Shown here in pieces: positions 15,392 to 25,482 of a stretch of 64,000 bases of DNA; positions within the stretch are counted from its first letter, which is position 1; each line of letters opens with the position of its first letter. The notes beneath the pieces are model-generated. The model did no database searches. It worked only from the letters and a program-made list of their open reading frames with translations, and had not been told where the DNA came from. This DNA comes from Pseudoalteromonas peptidolytica. Its GTDB lineage: Bacteria; Pseudomonadota; Gammaproteobacteria; Enterobacterales; Alteromonadaceae. Both the position numbers and the translations under genes were made by a program. The stretch covers positions 1 through 64,000 of the forward strand of contig NZ_WEHZ01000020.1 of assembly GCF_012641745.1 (NCBI RefSeq), given 5' to 3'.

Positions 15392-17647
15392 TTATTCGTT
15401 TACCGCTTGCTTGGCAGCTTCTTTTGCGGTTTCCTCATTAAGTAAGTTTAAATCAAAGTCAAACTCATCTACGCGAATGGCTTTTTCACGCTTACGATTG
15501 TAGTCAACTAATTTTGCGTATTCTTCTTCATTGATAAGATTTGCAACTAGTGCATTATCAAGAGTTTGCTCAAAACGAACACCAGGTTGGATTTCACGTC
15601 GACGAACTGCTTTTTTCACCTTAGCAAGTAAATCTAAACAGCCCATTTTAGCTTTATATGCCTGCTCATTAATATCGTGTCCGTCACCTGCTGTAGGCTT
15701 AACAAGGTGGGTTAATTGAGCCTTAAATGGTGTATCCATTTGTGCAGCAGCGGCAAGCTCGCGCACCATGTCATCATTTATTTTCGGCATATGCTTTCCA
15801 CTAAACTGCATCGTGATTACACGCATGAATTTACGAGTACCGCTCGCAGGGAAGTTGTCCAAGAACTTATGTAGTGCTTCTTCTGCGCTAGTTAACGCGT
15901 ATCTTGTTGCGTAGTGGAAATAAGGAGCCGCCTGCTCACGCTCAGATACCGCAACTTTCTGCTCATAGTATTTAATGGACGCCATTGCCGCATATAGGTA
16001 ACTCATTACATCGCCTAGTCGGGCGGAGAGCATCTCTGCTTGCTTCAATTTACCGCCCAACACAAGTAATGAAAAGTCAGCATATACAGCAAGTTTAGCA
16101 GCAAGCCTATGTGCCGCTTTTTCATACTCTCGAACTTCTGGTAGTGATGACTTAGCATCAGCAGTAAATGGCATCACACCGTACTTGAATGCCCGCAAAC
16201 TGTTTGCAACGCTGTAGCTTACCGTTTTGGTCAGAATACCTCTGAACTTACTGTCAGCATCCTTATCTTCGCTGTGGATTGACTCTACCATTGATTGCAA
16301 GTAAGGGTGACAACGCATTACACCTTGACCAAAAATCATCAGGTTACGAGTCAAAATATTTGCCCCTTCCACCGTGATCGCTATTGGCTGAGCAACATAA
16401 CCGCTTGCAAGTGTGTTTTGCGGACCGTTTTGGATTGCCTTACCAGCAAGAATATCCATCGCTGAGTCAAGCACGTCACGACCAGTTTCCGTCATGTGAT
16501 ATTTAGCGATAGCCGTCACTACTGATGGCTTAAGACCCATCCCCAAACCTTCAGTAGTTAGCACTCGCATTGCTTCTTGCAAATATGCTTTGCCTGCGAT
16601 ATCCGCCAACTTTTCCTGAATACCTTCAAACTGACCAATAGACAGGCCAAATTGCTCACGGACAGCCGCGTATTCAGATGCCGATTTTAGTGCCACTTGG
16701 CTTGTCGATACGCCAAGCGCAGGTAATGAAATACCACGACCGGCACCTAAGCAACTGACCAGCATTTGCCAGCCACGACCAATATTCTTTTTGCCGCCGA
16801 TAATAAAGTCCATAGGAATAAAGACTTTTTCACCGCGGGTTGTACCGTTATAAAAGCGAATTCCCATTGGGTCATGACGATTACCAAGCTGCACACCCGG
16901 GTGATCATGCGGTATTAACGCACAGGTAATGCCAAGTTCTTTTTTACCGCCAAGCAAACCTTCTGGATCAAGTACTTTGAATGCTAGACCAAGAACGGTT
17001 GCGATAGGCGCAAGAGTAATGTAGCGTTTATCCCAAGTTATTTCGAGACCTAGAACTTCTTCACCATTGTGCACACCTTTTGTAACAATGCCTTGATCCG
17101 GAATGCCACCAGCGTCGGAACCCGCTTCAGGGCTTGTTAATGCGAAACACGGAATATCACGGCCATTGGCTAGACGAGGAAGGTAGTGCGCCTGCTGCTC
17201 TTTAGTACCGTAGTGGAGCAACAACTCGCCAGGACCCAGCGAGTTTGGAACCATAACGGTTACCGCTACAGCTGAAGACTTGGTAGCAATCGTGCCAACA
17301 ATCGTTGAGTTGGCGTAAGGGCTAAACTCTAGACCACCGTACTCTTTTGGAATGATTAGTGAAAAAAATCTTTCTTTTTTCAAAAATTCAAGCACATGCT
17401 CTGGCAAGTGTTTGCCATTTTGAATTTCTGAGTCATCTATCATACCCATGAGTTCTTTCACAGGACCATCTAAAAACGCTTGTTCTTCAGTACTTAGCTT
17501 GGCTTCTGGCACAGCGCGTAGTGCTGCAAAATCAGGTTTACCTTGATAAATCGATCCTTCTAACCAAACATCACCGGCATCTAATGCTTCTTGTTCTGTG
17601 ATTGAAATGCTTGGGAGGATCTTTCTTAAATTCGTTCTTAAGCTCAT
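15392..17647 (-). CDS. fadE: Long-form acyl-CoA dehydrogenase
   Basis: 751 residues, the long FadE type of gammaproteobacteria that carries out the first oxidation step of beta-oxidation using FAD. The acyl-CoA dehydrogenase core covers about 80-480 (CFALTSPEAGSDAG for FAD contact, ITVEGANILTRNLMIFGQG with the likely catalytic Glu, then RCHPYL). A C-terminal DUF1974 region (about 480-740) is characteristic of FadE. E. coli FadE (814 residues) has an extra N-terminal membrane segment that this form lacks. A FadR-like operator (17652-17668) overlaps the leader and a second palindrome lies at 17786. Confidence 0.92.
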   Translation of the reverse strand: MSLRTNLRKILPSISITEQEALDAGDVWLEGSIYQGKPDFAALRAVPEAKLSTEEQAFLDGPVKELMGMIDDSEIQNGKHLPEHVLEFLKKERFFSLIIPKEYGGLEFSPYANSTIVGTIATKSSAVAVTVMVPNSLGPGELLLHYGTKEQQAHYLPRLANGRDIPCFALTSPEAGSDAGGIPDQGIVTKGVHNGEEVLGLEITWDKRYITLAPIATVLGLAFKVLDPEGLLGGKKELGITCALIPHDHPGVQLGNRHDPMGIRFYNGTTRGEKVFIPMDFIIGGKKNIGRGWQMLVSCLGAGRGISLPALGVSTSQVALKSASEYAAVREQFGLSIGQFEGIQEKLADIAGKAYLQEAMRVLTTEGLGMGLKPSVVTAIAKYHMTETGRDVLDSAMDILAGKAIQNGPQNTLASGYVAQPIAITVEGANILTRNLMIFGQGVMRCHPYLQSMVESIHSEDKDADSKFRGILTKTVSYSVANSLRAFKYGVMPFTADAKSSLPEVREYEKAAHRLAAKLAVYADFSLLVLGGKLKQAEMLSARLGDVMSYLYAAMASIKYYEQKVAVSEREQAAPYFHYATRYALTSAEEALHKFLDNFPASGTRKFMRVITMQFSGKHMPKINDDMVRELAAAAQMDTPFKAQLTHLVKPTAGDGHDINEQAYKAKMGCLDLLAKVKKAVRRREIQPGVRFEQTLDNALVANLINEEEYAKLVDYNRKREKAIRVDEFDFDLNLLNEETAKEAAKQAVNE

Positions 17648-17651
17648 AATT

Positions 17652-17668
17652 AACTCATCCGACCAGAT
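17652..17668. promoter_or_regulatory. FadR-like operator at fadE
   Basis: Read on the minus strand the site is ATCTGGTCGGATGAGTT. It agrees with the FadR consensus AACTGGTCNGACCAGTT at 14 of 17 positions by my count. It ends 5 bp before the fadE ATG, a place where a bound repressor would block transcription or elongation. A second, better site precedes the thioesterase gene at 23199. Confidence 0.65.
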
Positions 17669-17785
17669 AAATATACCTACATTACGGCATAAAAATGCGT
17701 TTAGATCAATTACTCTATCTCACTTTTTAACGCTTTTTTTACTGAGTTATCTAGCGGTTAATATAAATGACTGCAAAATTAATAG

Positions 17786-17799
17786 CTTACACGTGTAAG
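17786..17799. promoter_or_regulatory. Perfect 14-bp palindrome upstream of fadE
   Basis: CTTACACGTGTAAG lies 139 bp before the fadE start. The TACACGTGTA core resembles TetR-family lipid regulators such as FabR, whose sites contain TACA-GTGTA. Which protein binds here is unknown. Confidence 0.45.
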
Positions 17800-18262
17800 T
17801 TGAAAGTAATATTTTGCAGAGCGATGACAAAAATATGCTTAAAAAAGGGAAGCTCTCCGTTGTTACATGAGAGAAGCTGAGGTAGATGTTAGCTTACGCC
17901 CAAAATGAAGGCGCTTGATATCATGAGGTAGCAAAACATGCTGTTCAGTATGGCGCTATTTTTTGGCTATAACTTACAATGCACAACAACGCCTTGGTAC
18001 TAATAAATGAAGCGTTTTAGCTCCTTAAAAATAATGGCTTATCACATCTATACAAATAATATTTCGTCAAAAACAGCTACAATAGAGCACCTTATTCATC
18101 CGGTATAATAGTCTTTTGGGCGTCATAGTAGCGCACCAAAGCTATAATCTAAGGTAGGTGTAGTCGGCGATTTTTGCTTGATCCCAAGCTTAAGTTACCT
18201 TCATTATGAAATAAACGTTTCTTAGCCACACTGATAACTAAACGCTGTGCAAAGTTGTGACG
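17800..18262. other. Non-coding region between fadE leader and ybaK
   Basis: About 460 bp without a credible gene or a clear element. AAGCTCTCC...GAGAGAAGCT near 17850 may form a weak hairpin. Nothing else is recognisable. Confidence 0.4.
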
Positions 18263-18721
18263 CTAAAAACATGCTATTTTTGCTTTGCAAATAGCTTTTA
18301 TATCTGTCGGCGAAATGGCCACTTCCACTCCACGTTTCCCTGCACTCACATACACTTGTTCAAATGACAAAGCACTTTCGTGGAGTAATGTAGGCAGTTG
18401 TTTTTTCTGGGCAAATGGGCTAATCCCGCCGACCAAATAACCGGTAACTTTTTGTGCATACAGCTGTTCAGCAAGCTGCGCTTTTTTACCTTCACATGCC
18501 TTTGCAAATGCTTTCAGGTCCACCTGTTTAGTTGCTGGTGATACCGCTACATATAGTTGCCCATCAACCTCTATTAATAATGTTTTGAATACTTTTTCTC
18601 TATCTAAGTTAAGCTTTGTTGCAGCTTCATTTGCAAAGTCATTGTCGTTAGGATCATGCTCAAATTGCAGTATTTTAAATTCAACGTTAGTCTTTTTGAG
18701 TAAGTTAATCGCTGGAGTCAT
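18263..18721 (-). CDS. ybaK: Cys-tRNA(Pro)/Cys-tRNA deacylase
   Basis: 152 residues from ATG 18721 (MTPAINLLKKTNVEF), chosen over 18757 because GGAAG lies 6 bp upstream. The YbaK/EbsC fold is clear: EKVFKTLLIEVDGQLYVAVSPATKQVDLK, then VGGISPFAQKKQLPTLL and VSAGKRGVEVAISPTDI. The enzyme removes cysteine wrongly attached to tRNA-Pro, a trans-editing step in protein synthesis. Its N-terminal side is a long non-coding stretch with repeat copy B. No operon partner. Confidence 0.9.
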   Translation of the reverse strand: MTPAINLLKKTNVEFKILQFEHDPNDNDFANEAATKLNLDREKVFKTLLIEVDGQLYVAVSPATKQVDLKAFAKACEGKKAQLAEQLYAQKVTGYLVGGISPFAQKKQLPTLLHESALSFEQVYVSAGKRGVEVAISPTDIKAICKAKIACF

Positions 18722-18897
18722 CAAGCTTCCTTTTACACTTCTGTTACTATTGCGCACGTATTCTGATATTAATGCGCTTTCTCTTTAAGATGTCAATCTT
18801 GTCTATACTGATAAATACCAAACAAGCAAGTCTAGATTTCAGGTGAGGATCTCAGCTCTGCTTATTTTTTAAGTTTGTTTTTGTAGCAGTTTGGTTA

Positions 18898-19057
18898 TAT
18901 CCATTTGCTTAATTAAGTGATCTATTTTGAGGCGAGAAAGTCTTGTCGATAACTAGGCAAAAATTTTGCTACTTAATTGTTCTAAATAAGAAATTTTTAA
19001 TGCTGTTAGCGTCAGATTTACTCCTTCAAATTGAGCAAGTATTAAGTCAAATTGGTA
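18898..19057 (+). repeat. Dispersed MITE-like element, copy B (about 160 bp)
   Basis: Same orientation and inner sequence as copy A (AATTAAGTGATCTATTTTGAG, CTTGTCGATAACTAGGCAAAA, TCAAATTGAGCAAGTATTAAG). The right end AAATTGGTA is intact. The left end is worn to ATATCCATTTG. The flanking stretches 18722-18897 and 19058-19348 show no gene I can support. Confidence 0.8.
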
Positions 19058-19348
19058 TTAGTACTGATATAAGGCAGCCGCTACGCACCATAGTTACTCA
19101 ATGTGAGTCAGGCGATAAAGGCCCTGTGCACCTGCAAAGCCACCTTAGCCTGTATTCTTGTATGGCAACATAGTAGTAATGTGGATCAAGCGCTGCTCTT
19201 TGAGTCCACCTAAGTGATTTTGTACATTGTTGCTCAACTTCTGCTTAGATTACTGGCGGCAAGTAGAGTGTTGCGACCAAAATACACTCAGGAGAATAAA
19301 AACCAAACGGCAAAGGACAAGCACCTCCTGTTATTTCGGTGGAAGGTA

Positions 19349-19570
19349 ATGAAAATATTGATAGTTAAATATCTGTTTTGCCTTGTCGGGTTCTTCTTAT
19401 TGATATTAGTTTTATGTCAAGAGTATGAACATTGGAAAACCATGCAGCTATGCAGTAATAAGTGTGCCCATCTCACAGCGACGAAAAATATTCGCGTGCA
19501 CGCCAAGATCAGTGGTGCTGTTTGTTATTGCGGAAAAGCACCAACACACATCTTGATTGTTGAATCGTAA
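19349..19570 (+). CDS. Small cysteine-containing membrane or secreted protein, unknown
   Basis: 73 residues from ATG 19349, which has GGAAGG 7 bp upstream. The frame is open from 19214, but only the later start has a ribosome site. One hydrophobic segment (about 4-23, VKYLFCLVGFFLLILVLC) is followed by a polar part with cysteines at QLCSNKCAHL and SGAVCYCGKAP, which might form disulfides or bind metal outside the membrane. I do not recognise the family. It stands alone between repeat copy B and dnaJ. Confidence 0.45.
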   Translation: MKILIVKYLFCLVGFFLLILVLCQEYEHWKTMQLCSNKCAHLTATKNIRVHAKISGAVCYCGKAPTHILIVES

Positions 19571-19699
19571 TATTCTTTCCAATCAATAATGCCCACATTA
19601 TTTGCGGGCATTATAAGTAAGCTAGCTACCAAACGTACATTCAATGCTGTTAGGACAAAAGTCCACGACTAGAACAGCATTGATTATCCGAAATTCAAG

Positions 19700-20836
19700 C
19701 TACTTCGTTAAGTCGTCAAAGAACTTTTTAACGCCGTCAAAAAAGCCTTGCGCTTTAGGGCGGTTTTTACCATTATTTTCGCCCATAGAGTCTTCAAATT
19801 CTTGGAGAAGCGCTTTTTGACGCTCGTTTAAGTTTACTGGCGTCTCCAGTACGACTTTACAAATTAAGTCACCTACCGCACCACTGCGCACAGACTTCAC
19901 ACCTTTACCGCGCATACGGAACATTTTACCAGTTTGGCTTTCTGATGGAATTTTCAGTTTTGCACGACCATCTAGCGTCGGGACTTCAATTTCGCCACCA
20001 AGTGCGGCTGTTGTAAAGCTAATTGGCACTTCACAGTATAGATTATTGCCATCGCGTACAAAGATAGGGTGTTCTTTTACACTCACCTGTACATATAAAT
20101 CACCGGCTGGAGCACCATGTGCACCGGCTTCCCCTTCACCAGATAAACGTACTCTGTCACCCGTATCAACCCCAGCTGGGATCTTAACATTCAGTGTCTT
20201 CGTTTTTTCTACACGCCCTTGTCCATGACAGCTGTTACATGGATCTGAAATTATCTGACCTGTGCCCTGACAAGTTGGGCAAGTTTGCTGTACAGCAAAA
20301 AAGCCTTGGCGCATTTGAACTTGACCTGCACCATGACAAGTTGTACAAGTCTTGGGCTTCGAGCCAGCTTTTGCACCACTGCCATCGCATGGTTTACAGC
20401 TCACCCAAGTTGGCACTTGAATATCAACCTGCTTACCACGTACCGCTTCTTCAAGACTTAACTCAAGGTTATATCTTAAATCAGCACCACGTTGTTGTCT
20501 TGATTGACGACGGCCACCGCCACCACCAAAGATATCACCGAATACGTCCCCGAAAATATCGCCGAAGTCGCCAGCACCGCCAAATCCACCATGACCAGCA
20601 CCACCGCCTTGTTCGAAAGCTGCATGGCCGTATTGATCATACATCTGGCGTTTTTGACTATCAGTCAATATCTCGTAAGCTTCTTTTACTTCTTTAAATT
20701 TCGCTTCGAGTTCAGCGTTACCAGCAGTACGGTCAGGGTGATACTTCATTGCAAGACGTTTATACGCCTTTTTAATGTCACGTTCACTGGCGTCTCTTGC
20801 AACACCTAATACTTCATAATAGTCAGGTTTAGACAT
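19700..20836 (-). CDS. dnaJ: Chaperone DnaJ (Hsp40)
   Basis: 378 residues from ATG 20836 ([12 protein letters not shown]); the nine codons of upstream open frame lack support. J domain (1-70, HPD present in MKYHPDRT), a Gly/Phe-rich linker, four CxxCxGxG zinc-finger repeats ([32 protein letters not shown]), and the C-terminal peptide-binding domains. It delivers unfolded proteins to DnaK and stimulates its ATPase. It lies 153 bp downstream of dnaK on the same strand, with a hairpin between them. Confidence 0.97.
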   Translation of the reverse strand: MSKPDYYEVLGVARDASERDIKKAYKRLAMKYHPDRTAGNAELEAKFKEVKEAYEILTDSQKRQMYDQYGHAAFEQGGGAGHGGFGGAGDFGDIFGDVFGDIFGGGGGRRQSRQQRGADLRYNLELSLEEAVRGKQVDIQVPTWVSCKPCDGSGAKAGSKPKTCTTCHGAGQVQMRQGFFAVQQTCPTCQGTGQIISDPCNSCHGQGRVEKTKTLNVKIPAGVDTGDRVRLSGEGEAGAHGAPAGDLYVQVSVKEHPIFVRDGNNLYCEVPISFTTAALGGEIEVPTLDGRAKLKIPSESQTGKMFRMRGKGVKSVRSGAVGDLICKVVLETPVNLNERQKALLQEFEDSMGENNGKNRPKAQGFFDGVKKFFDDLTK

Positions 20837-20940
20837 TTTTATCACACTACTCTTTCTTGGCAACTTATGTCGTTGCAGACTCTATTGAGCCCTGTCGCTT
20901 GCAAATAATTGCGAGACAACAGTCTAATTTACAAACACGT

Positions 20941-20973
20941 AGGGCGCGACAAGCCATACAGCCAGCGCGCCCT
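20941..20973 (-). terminator. GC-rich hairpin between dnaK and dnaJ
   Basis: AGGGCGCG (20941-20948) pairs with CGCGCCCT (20966-20973), 16 bp after the dnaK stop. No T-run follows, so it is probably a partial terminator or a processing site that keeps DnaK above DnaJ. Confidence 0.55.
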
Positions 20974-20989
20974 CCTTTAAGACCTACAA

Positions 20990-22912
20990 TTACTTGTCGT
21001 CTTTAACTTCTTCAAATTCAGCGTCAACTACGTCATCGTCTTTTTTCGCTGAATCTTGTTGGGCACCTGCATCACCGCCAGCTTGTTGAGCTTGCGCTTT
21101 TGCTTGAGCGATTTCCATTAGCTTTTGAGATTTCTCTGCTAGCGCTTGTGTCTTAGCATCGATTTCTTCCTTGCTATCGCCCTTAATTGCTGCTTCTAGC
21201 TCGCCAAGTGCAGCTTCAATTGCTGTCTTGTCATCAGCAGGAAGGTCGTCACCCGCTTCTTCAACTTGTTTGCGTGTAGCATGAACAAGCGCATCAGCTT
21301 GGTTACGAGCGCCAACTAGCTCTTCAAACTTTTTGTCTTCTTCAGCATTTGCTTCTGCATCACGTACCATTTTTTCTACTTCATCATCGCTTAGACCTGA
21401 AGAAGCTTGGATAGTGATTTTCTGCTCTTTACCTGTATCTTTGTCTTTCGCAGATACGTGTAAGATACCATCTGCATCCACATCAAAAGTAACTTCGATT
21501 TGTGGTACACCACGCTGAGCTGGACGAATACCTTCTAGGTTGAATTGACCTAGAGACTTGTTATCGCTTGAGCGCTTACGCTCACCTTGTAGTACGTGAA
21601 TTGTTACTGCAGACTGGTTGTCTTCTGCTGTTGAGAAAGTTTGCGACTTTTTAGTAGGGATAGTCGTATTTTTCTCGATTAACGCAGTCATTACTTGACC
21701 CATAGTCTCAATACCTAGAGACAGAGGACAAACGTCAAGTAGTAGTACGTCTTTCACGTCACCCGCAAGTACACCACCTTGAACCGCAGCACCGACTGCT
21801 ACCGCTTCATCAGGGTTTACGTCTTTACGTGGCTCTTTACCAAAGAACTCTGCAACTTTCTTCTGTACCAGTGGCATACGTGTTTGACCACCAACTAGGA
21901 TGATGTCGTTCACGTCGCTTACAGACAGATCTGCATCAGCTAATGCACGCTTTAGTGGCTCGATTGATTGCGCAACCAAGTCTTCAACTAGTGACTCAAG
22001 TTTTGCACGAGTAAGCTTCACATTCATGTGCTTAGGACCTGTCGCGTCAGCAGTTACGTAAGGTAGATTAACCTCTGTTTGCTGTGCAGATGAAAGCTCA
22101 ATTTTTGCTTTTTCTGCGGCTTCTTTAACACGCTGCATCGCTAGCGGGTCAGCTTTCAGGTCAATGCCTTGATCTTTTTTGAATTCAGCAACTAAGTAGT
22201 TGATAACGCGGTTATCAAAGTCTTCACCACCTAAGTGAGTGTCACCGTTGGTTGCTAGTACTTCAAAGGTGTGCTCGCCTTCAACTTCATCAATCTCGAT
22301 GATTGAGATATCGAATGTACCACCACCTAGGTCGTATACCGCAACAACATTGTCGCCTTGTTTTTTATCCATGCCGTAAGCAAGAGCTGCTGCTGTTGGC
22401 TCATTGATAATACGCTTAACTTCAAGACCTGCGATACGACCTGCATCTTTTGTTGCTTGACGCTGTGAATCGTTAAAGTATGCAGGAACTGTAATAACAG
22501 CTTCTGTTACTGCCTCACCAAGAAAGTCTTCAGCTGTTTTTTTCATCTTCTTAAGAACTTCAGCTGAGATCTGAGGTGCAGCTCTTTTCTCACCACGCAC
22601 TTCAACCCAAGCGTCACCGTTGTCCGCTTTTACGATGTTGAAAGGCATGATGCTAAGGTCACGCTGTACTTCTTCATCTTCAAAACGACGACCAATTAGA
22701 CGCTTTATCGCGTATAGTGTGTTTTTAGGGTTAGTCACCGCCTGGCGTTTTGCCGGCTGACCTACTAGTGTTTCACCGTCATCTGTAAATGCAATAACAG
22801 AAGGAGTTGTGCGGTCGCCCTCAGCATTTTCAATAACGCGCGGCTTGTCACCATCAAGTACCGCTACACAAGAGTTAGTAGTACCTAAATCGATTCCAAT
22901 AATTTTACCCAT
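20990..22912 (-). CDS. dnaK: Chaperone DnaK (Hsp70)
   Basis: 640 residues, close to the family norm. The ATPase domain starts [21 protein letters not shown], with phosphate-binding motifs [11 protein letters not shown] and VGGQTRMP, followed by the linker [18 protein letters not shown], the substrate-binding domain and a lid with an acidic end ([10 protein letters not shown]). It folds nascent and stress-damaged proteins in an ATP cycle with DnaJ and GrpE. GrpE is not encoded beside it in this window. A sigma-32 type promoter lies 50-75 bp upstream. Confidence 0.98.
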   Translation of the reverse strand: MGKIIGIDLGTTNSCVAVLDGDKPRVIENAEGDRTTPSVIAFTDDGETLVGQPAKRQAVTNPKNTLYAIKRLIGRRFEDEEVQRDLSIMPFNIVKADNGDAWVEVRGEKRAAPQISAEVLKKMKKTAEDFLGEAVTEAVITVPAYFNDSQRQATKDAGRIAGLEVKRIINEPTAAALAYGMDKKQGDNVVAVYDLGGGTFDISIIEIDEVEGEHTFEVLATNGDTHLGGEDFDNRVINYLVAEFKKDQGIDLKADPLAMQRVKEAAEKAKIELSSAQQTEVNLPYVTADATGPKHMNVKLTRAKLESLVEDLVAQSIEPLKRALADADLSVSDVNDIILVGGQTRMPLVQKKVAEFFGKEPRKDVNPDEAVAVGAAVQGGVLAGDVKDVLLLDVCPLSLGIETMGQVMTALIEKNTTIPTKKSQTFSTAEDNQSAVTIHVLQGERKRSSDNKSLGQFNLEGIRPAQRGVPQIEVTFDVDADGILHVSAKDKDTGKEQKITIQASSGLSDDEVEKMVRDAEANAEEDKKFEELVGARNQADALVHATRKQVEEAGDDLPADDKTAIEAALGELEAAIKGDSKEEIDAKTQALAEKSQKLMEIAQAKAQAQQAGGDAGAQQDSAKKDDDVVDAEFEEVKDDK

Positions 22913-22961
22913 GAATCATCTCCGACTTCAAAATTCGTTGTTCAGTTAGTTGCTTTGATAA

Positions 22962-22987
22962 ATAGGGCCGCCAATTTGTAATTCAAG
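22962..22987 (-). promoter_or_regulatory. Heat-shock (sigma-32) promoter of dnaK
   Basis: On the minus strand CTTGAA (complement of 22982-22987), a 14-bp spacer, then CCCTAT (complement of 22962-22967). This matches the sigma-32 consensus CTTGAAA with 11-15 bp to CCCCAT. It lies 50 bp from the dnaK ATG. The remaining stretch up to 23198 holds no gene. Confidence 0.75.
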
Positions 22988-23198
22988 CGTCACAACTAAA
23001 AAAAATTAAAAAAAATCGAATTTTTTTCCTGTTTCATGTATTTCGCTCAAAAAATCAACTTTTATTGCCTATTTCGTAATAGCCTTATTTAAATCGACAA
23101 CTGATAAACCATTACTCAAGCATCGACCTATAGCGACCAATAAATACGTCGATTTAGTGTTACCAGATAATAATGGTTCTAACATTTCTCTCTTGATT

Positions 23199-23215
23199 AC
23201 CTGGTTAGACCAGTT
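23199..23215. promoter_or_regulatory. FadR-like operator upstream of the acyl-CoA thioesterase
   Basis: ACCTGGTTAGACCAGTT agrees with the FadR consensus AACTGGTCNGACCAGTT at 15 of 17 positions by my count. It sits 40 bp before the likely start, where it would cover a promoter. Together with the site at fadE this suggests a FadR-controlled pair. Confidence 0.7.
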
Positions 23216-23255
23216 ATGCTAATTGCAAACATAGCAAATAATGAGAAATGACAAC

Positions 23256-24050
23256 ATGACATTTGATGAACTTATTCATTCTCCGTGCTTAAAAAAGAAA
23301 GAAGCACAAATGACCTTCCCAGCAAACTGGTGTCAAGGTCGCACTGCATTCGGCGGATTGTCAGCAGCTATTGCGGTACAAAACATGAAGCACCAACTTG
23401 ATGAGCCTCGTCGGTTACTCTCCGTGAGTGTAAACTTTGTAGGCCCATTGCTTGAAGGTACTCCATTTACAGTATCTACAACTATTCTACGTAGCGGCAA
23501 AAATGCAACTCAAATGCAAACACAATTAGTTCAATCAGGCCAAGTATGTTTAATTGCTATCGGTTGTTTTGGCAAAGATAGAGAGTCAGCCATTGCTGTC
23601 TCTAATAATGAACGCCCTTCTCTACAGGAAGTCAATACAGCAGCAGTTTTACCGTATCAAGAAGGTGTTATGCCAGCGTTTTTCCAACATGTTGCCTTAA
23701 ATGCCCAGCAAGGAGCATTGCCTTTTTCAGGCGCTGCATCTTCTAATTTAGGTGGATGGATGAGGTTCAAGCAGCAAAATGCCAACATGAATGAGCTGCA
23801 CGTGCTAGCACTAGCGGATGCGTGGCCACCGACTCTACTGCAAATGTGTAAAGCACCAAGCCCTGCTAGTAGTATGTCATGGTATATTGAGTTTCTGAGT
23901 GATATTGACCTATCGTCTCAATCTTGGCTGGGTTTTGAAGCTATTACACACCACAGCAACAACGGCTATGGGATAGAAGATGCAAAGATTTGGACACAAG
24001 ATGGTAAATTGGCCGCACTGAGCCGTCAAACAGTTGCGGTATTTGATTAA
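23256..24050 (+). CDS. TesB-like acyl-CoA thioesterase
   Basis: 264 residues from ATG 23256, preferred to 23241 because GAGAAATG lies upstream. It has the double-hotdog layout of TesB-like/4HBT_3 thioesterases: WCQGRTAFGGLSAAIAV (hotdog helix 1), SVNFVGPLLEGTPF, then the second repeat with LADAWPPTLLQM and SMSWYIEFL. The enzyme would hydrolyse acyl-CoA to free fatty acid and CoA in the cytoplasm. The upstream FadR-like operator supports a role in fatty-acid turnover. It is alone on its strand until pqiA. Confidence 0.8.
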   Translation: MTFDELIHSPCLKKKEAQMTFPANWCQGRTAFGGLSAAIAVQNMKHQLDEPRRLLSVSVNFVGPLLEGTPFTVSTTILRSGKNATQMQTQLVQSGQVCLIAIGCFGKDRESAIAVSNNERPSLQEVNTAAVLPYQEGVMPAFFQHVALNAQQGALPFSGAASSNLGGWMRFKQQNANMNELHVLALADAWPPTLLQMCKAPSPASSMSWYIEFLSDIDLSSQSWLGFEAITHHSNNGYGIEDAKIWTQDGKLAALSRQTVAVFD

Positions 24051-24186
24051 GCTAAACTCAGGATAAGGAGTTGGCGCATTCCTTATCCAAATTGCAGCTT
24101 GATTAGAATGTAGAAATTCAAAATATCATATAACCATCGCTTGGGCTTATTCTAAAAAAGTCTATGCCCACCAATCGAGCTGCCTC

Positions 24187-24240
24187 ACGACCTCAACGAC
24201 CTCAACGACCTTAAATATTTGAATTATTTAAGTGCATCAA
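24187..24240. repeat. Short tandem 9-bp repeat followed by an A/T palindrome
   Basis: ACGACCTCA is repeated (CACGACCTCAACGACCTCAACGACC), followed by CTTAAAT-ATTTGAATT-ATTTAAG, which can fold. It lies between the thioesterase and pqiA and may be a weak terminator. Function unclear. Confidence 0.35.
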
Positions 24241-24276
24241 GCAAACTAGATAAAAATAAAACCAACGGATTTTTGT

Positions 24277-25482
24277 GTGTTAACAGCTTGCCCAGAATGC
24301 GACACGCTCGTTCAAATTGATCAGATCGACTCGCAAAAACGTGCGGTATGCCCAAATTGCCGGTGCGTACTTTGCCACGTGCAAGGCCATCATAATCAAC
24401 TGATACAGGCTTTTAGCTTTTCCGCCCTGTTATTTTTATGCGCAAGTTTGTTCCCCAACTTCATTACCTATACTCAACACGGTATCACTCAGGTGGTGAG
24501 CCTTTGGCAAGCGTTGATGTTACTTGCAGATCATTACAGCTACTTCTTAGCTGGATTATTTGCATTCACTATTTTGATTATGCCGATTGCAGTTAGCCTT
24601 TTACTACTTCTTGCACACACTAATTATTGGCAAGTGCTTAACGCGCACAATGCTAGACATTTAGCAAAACTACTATCAGTACTAAAACCACTTAATCTGA
24701 CCGATATATTCCTGGTCGCGGTGCTTGTCAGTGCATTTAAACTGATGTCTTTTGCCGAACTTGAAATGGGATTAGGTTTTTGGGCTTACATTTTATTTGT
24801 ACTGTGTTTTATAGAAGCTCTATCTCTATTTGATCATGAGTTTATGTGGCGCAATCAAACTCAGTGCAATCTAAACCTAATTGAGCCTAAAGAGAATGCT
24901 ACCACTCTACCCGCAGTATTAAAGCGCTGTAAAGTCTGTGGTTTTTTAGGAGAAGGTGATAAGTGCCAGCGTTGTTATGCCAAGTTAAAATATCGAAAAG
25001 CTCAATCTATTCAAAAAAGTTTAGCCTGGATGCTTACCAGCGTGGTGCTACTTATTCCAGCTAACTTTCTTCCGATTATGGATACTATAAGCCTTGGCTT
25101 GCATACACCGGCGACTATCTTTTCCGGCGTCCAAGTTTTATGGGAAGATGGCTCCTACCCTGTCGCGACGCTTATTTTTCTCGCAAGTATATGTATTCCC
25201 GCGCTAAAAGCATTATTATTGAGTTACTTGCTGATCCGAGTGAAAATACCCAAGGATCCGCTAAAAGCGACAAAAGTGTATCGACTACTCGAATTTATTG
25301 GTCGCTGGTCGATGATTGATGTCTTCGTTGTCATTATTTTGGTCTCTTTGGTTCAACTTGGTACGGTGTTGAATGTGGAACCGGAAATTGGCATTGTATT
25401 CTTTACGCTAATGGTGCTTTGCCAGATAGCTGCCGTTAATAGTTTTGATCCAAGATTATTGTGGGATAAAAATAATCAATGA
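24277..25482 (+). CDS. pqiA: PqiA/LetA-type inner-membrane protein with two zinc ribbons
   Basis: 401 residues from GTG 24277. Two homologous halves each begin with a zinc ribbon (CPECDTLVQIDQID...CPNCRCVLC and CKVCGFLGEGDKCQRCY) and continue with four membrane segments. The family works with MCE protein partners to move lipids between the inner and outer membranes. Here pqiB starts inside the last codons (overlap ATGA at 25479), followed by pqiC, so it is the complete pqiABC operon. Confidence 0.9.
   Translation: MLTACPECDTLVQIDQIDSQKRAVCPNCRCVLCHVQGHHNQLIQAFSFSALLFLCASLFPNFITYTQHGITQVVSLWQALMLLADHYSYFLAGLFAFTILIMPIAVSLLLLLAHTNYWQVLNAHNARHLAKLLSVLKPLNLTDIFLVAVLVSAFKLMSFAELEMGLGFWAYILFVLCFIEALSLFDHEFMWRNQTQCNLNLIEPKENATTLPAVLKRCKVCGFLGEGDKCQRCYAKLKYRKAQSIQKSLAWMLTSVVLLIPANFLPIMDTISLGLHTPATIFSGVQVLWEDGSYPVATLIFLASICIPALKALLLSYLLIRVKIPKDPLKATKVYRLLEFIGRWSMIDVFVVIILVSLVQLGTVLNVEPEIGIVFFTLMVLCQIAAVNSFDPRLLWDKNNQ

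Noticed and set aside
18943..19173. 76-residue open frame on the plus strand
   Set aside because: More than half lies inside dispersed repeat copy B and there is no ribosome site.
20194..20697. 167-residue open frame opposite dnaJ
   Set aside because: Antisense shadow of the Gly-rich and zinc-finger region of dnaJ, with no start signal.
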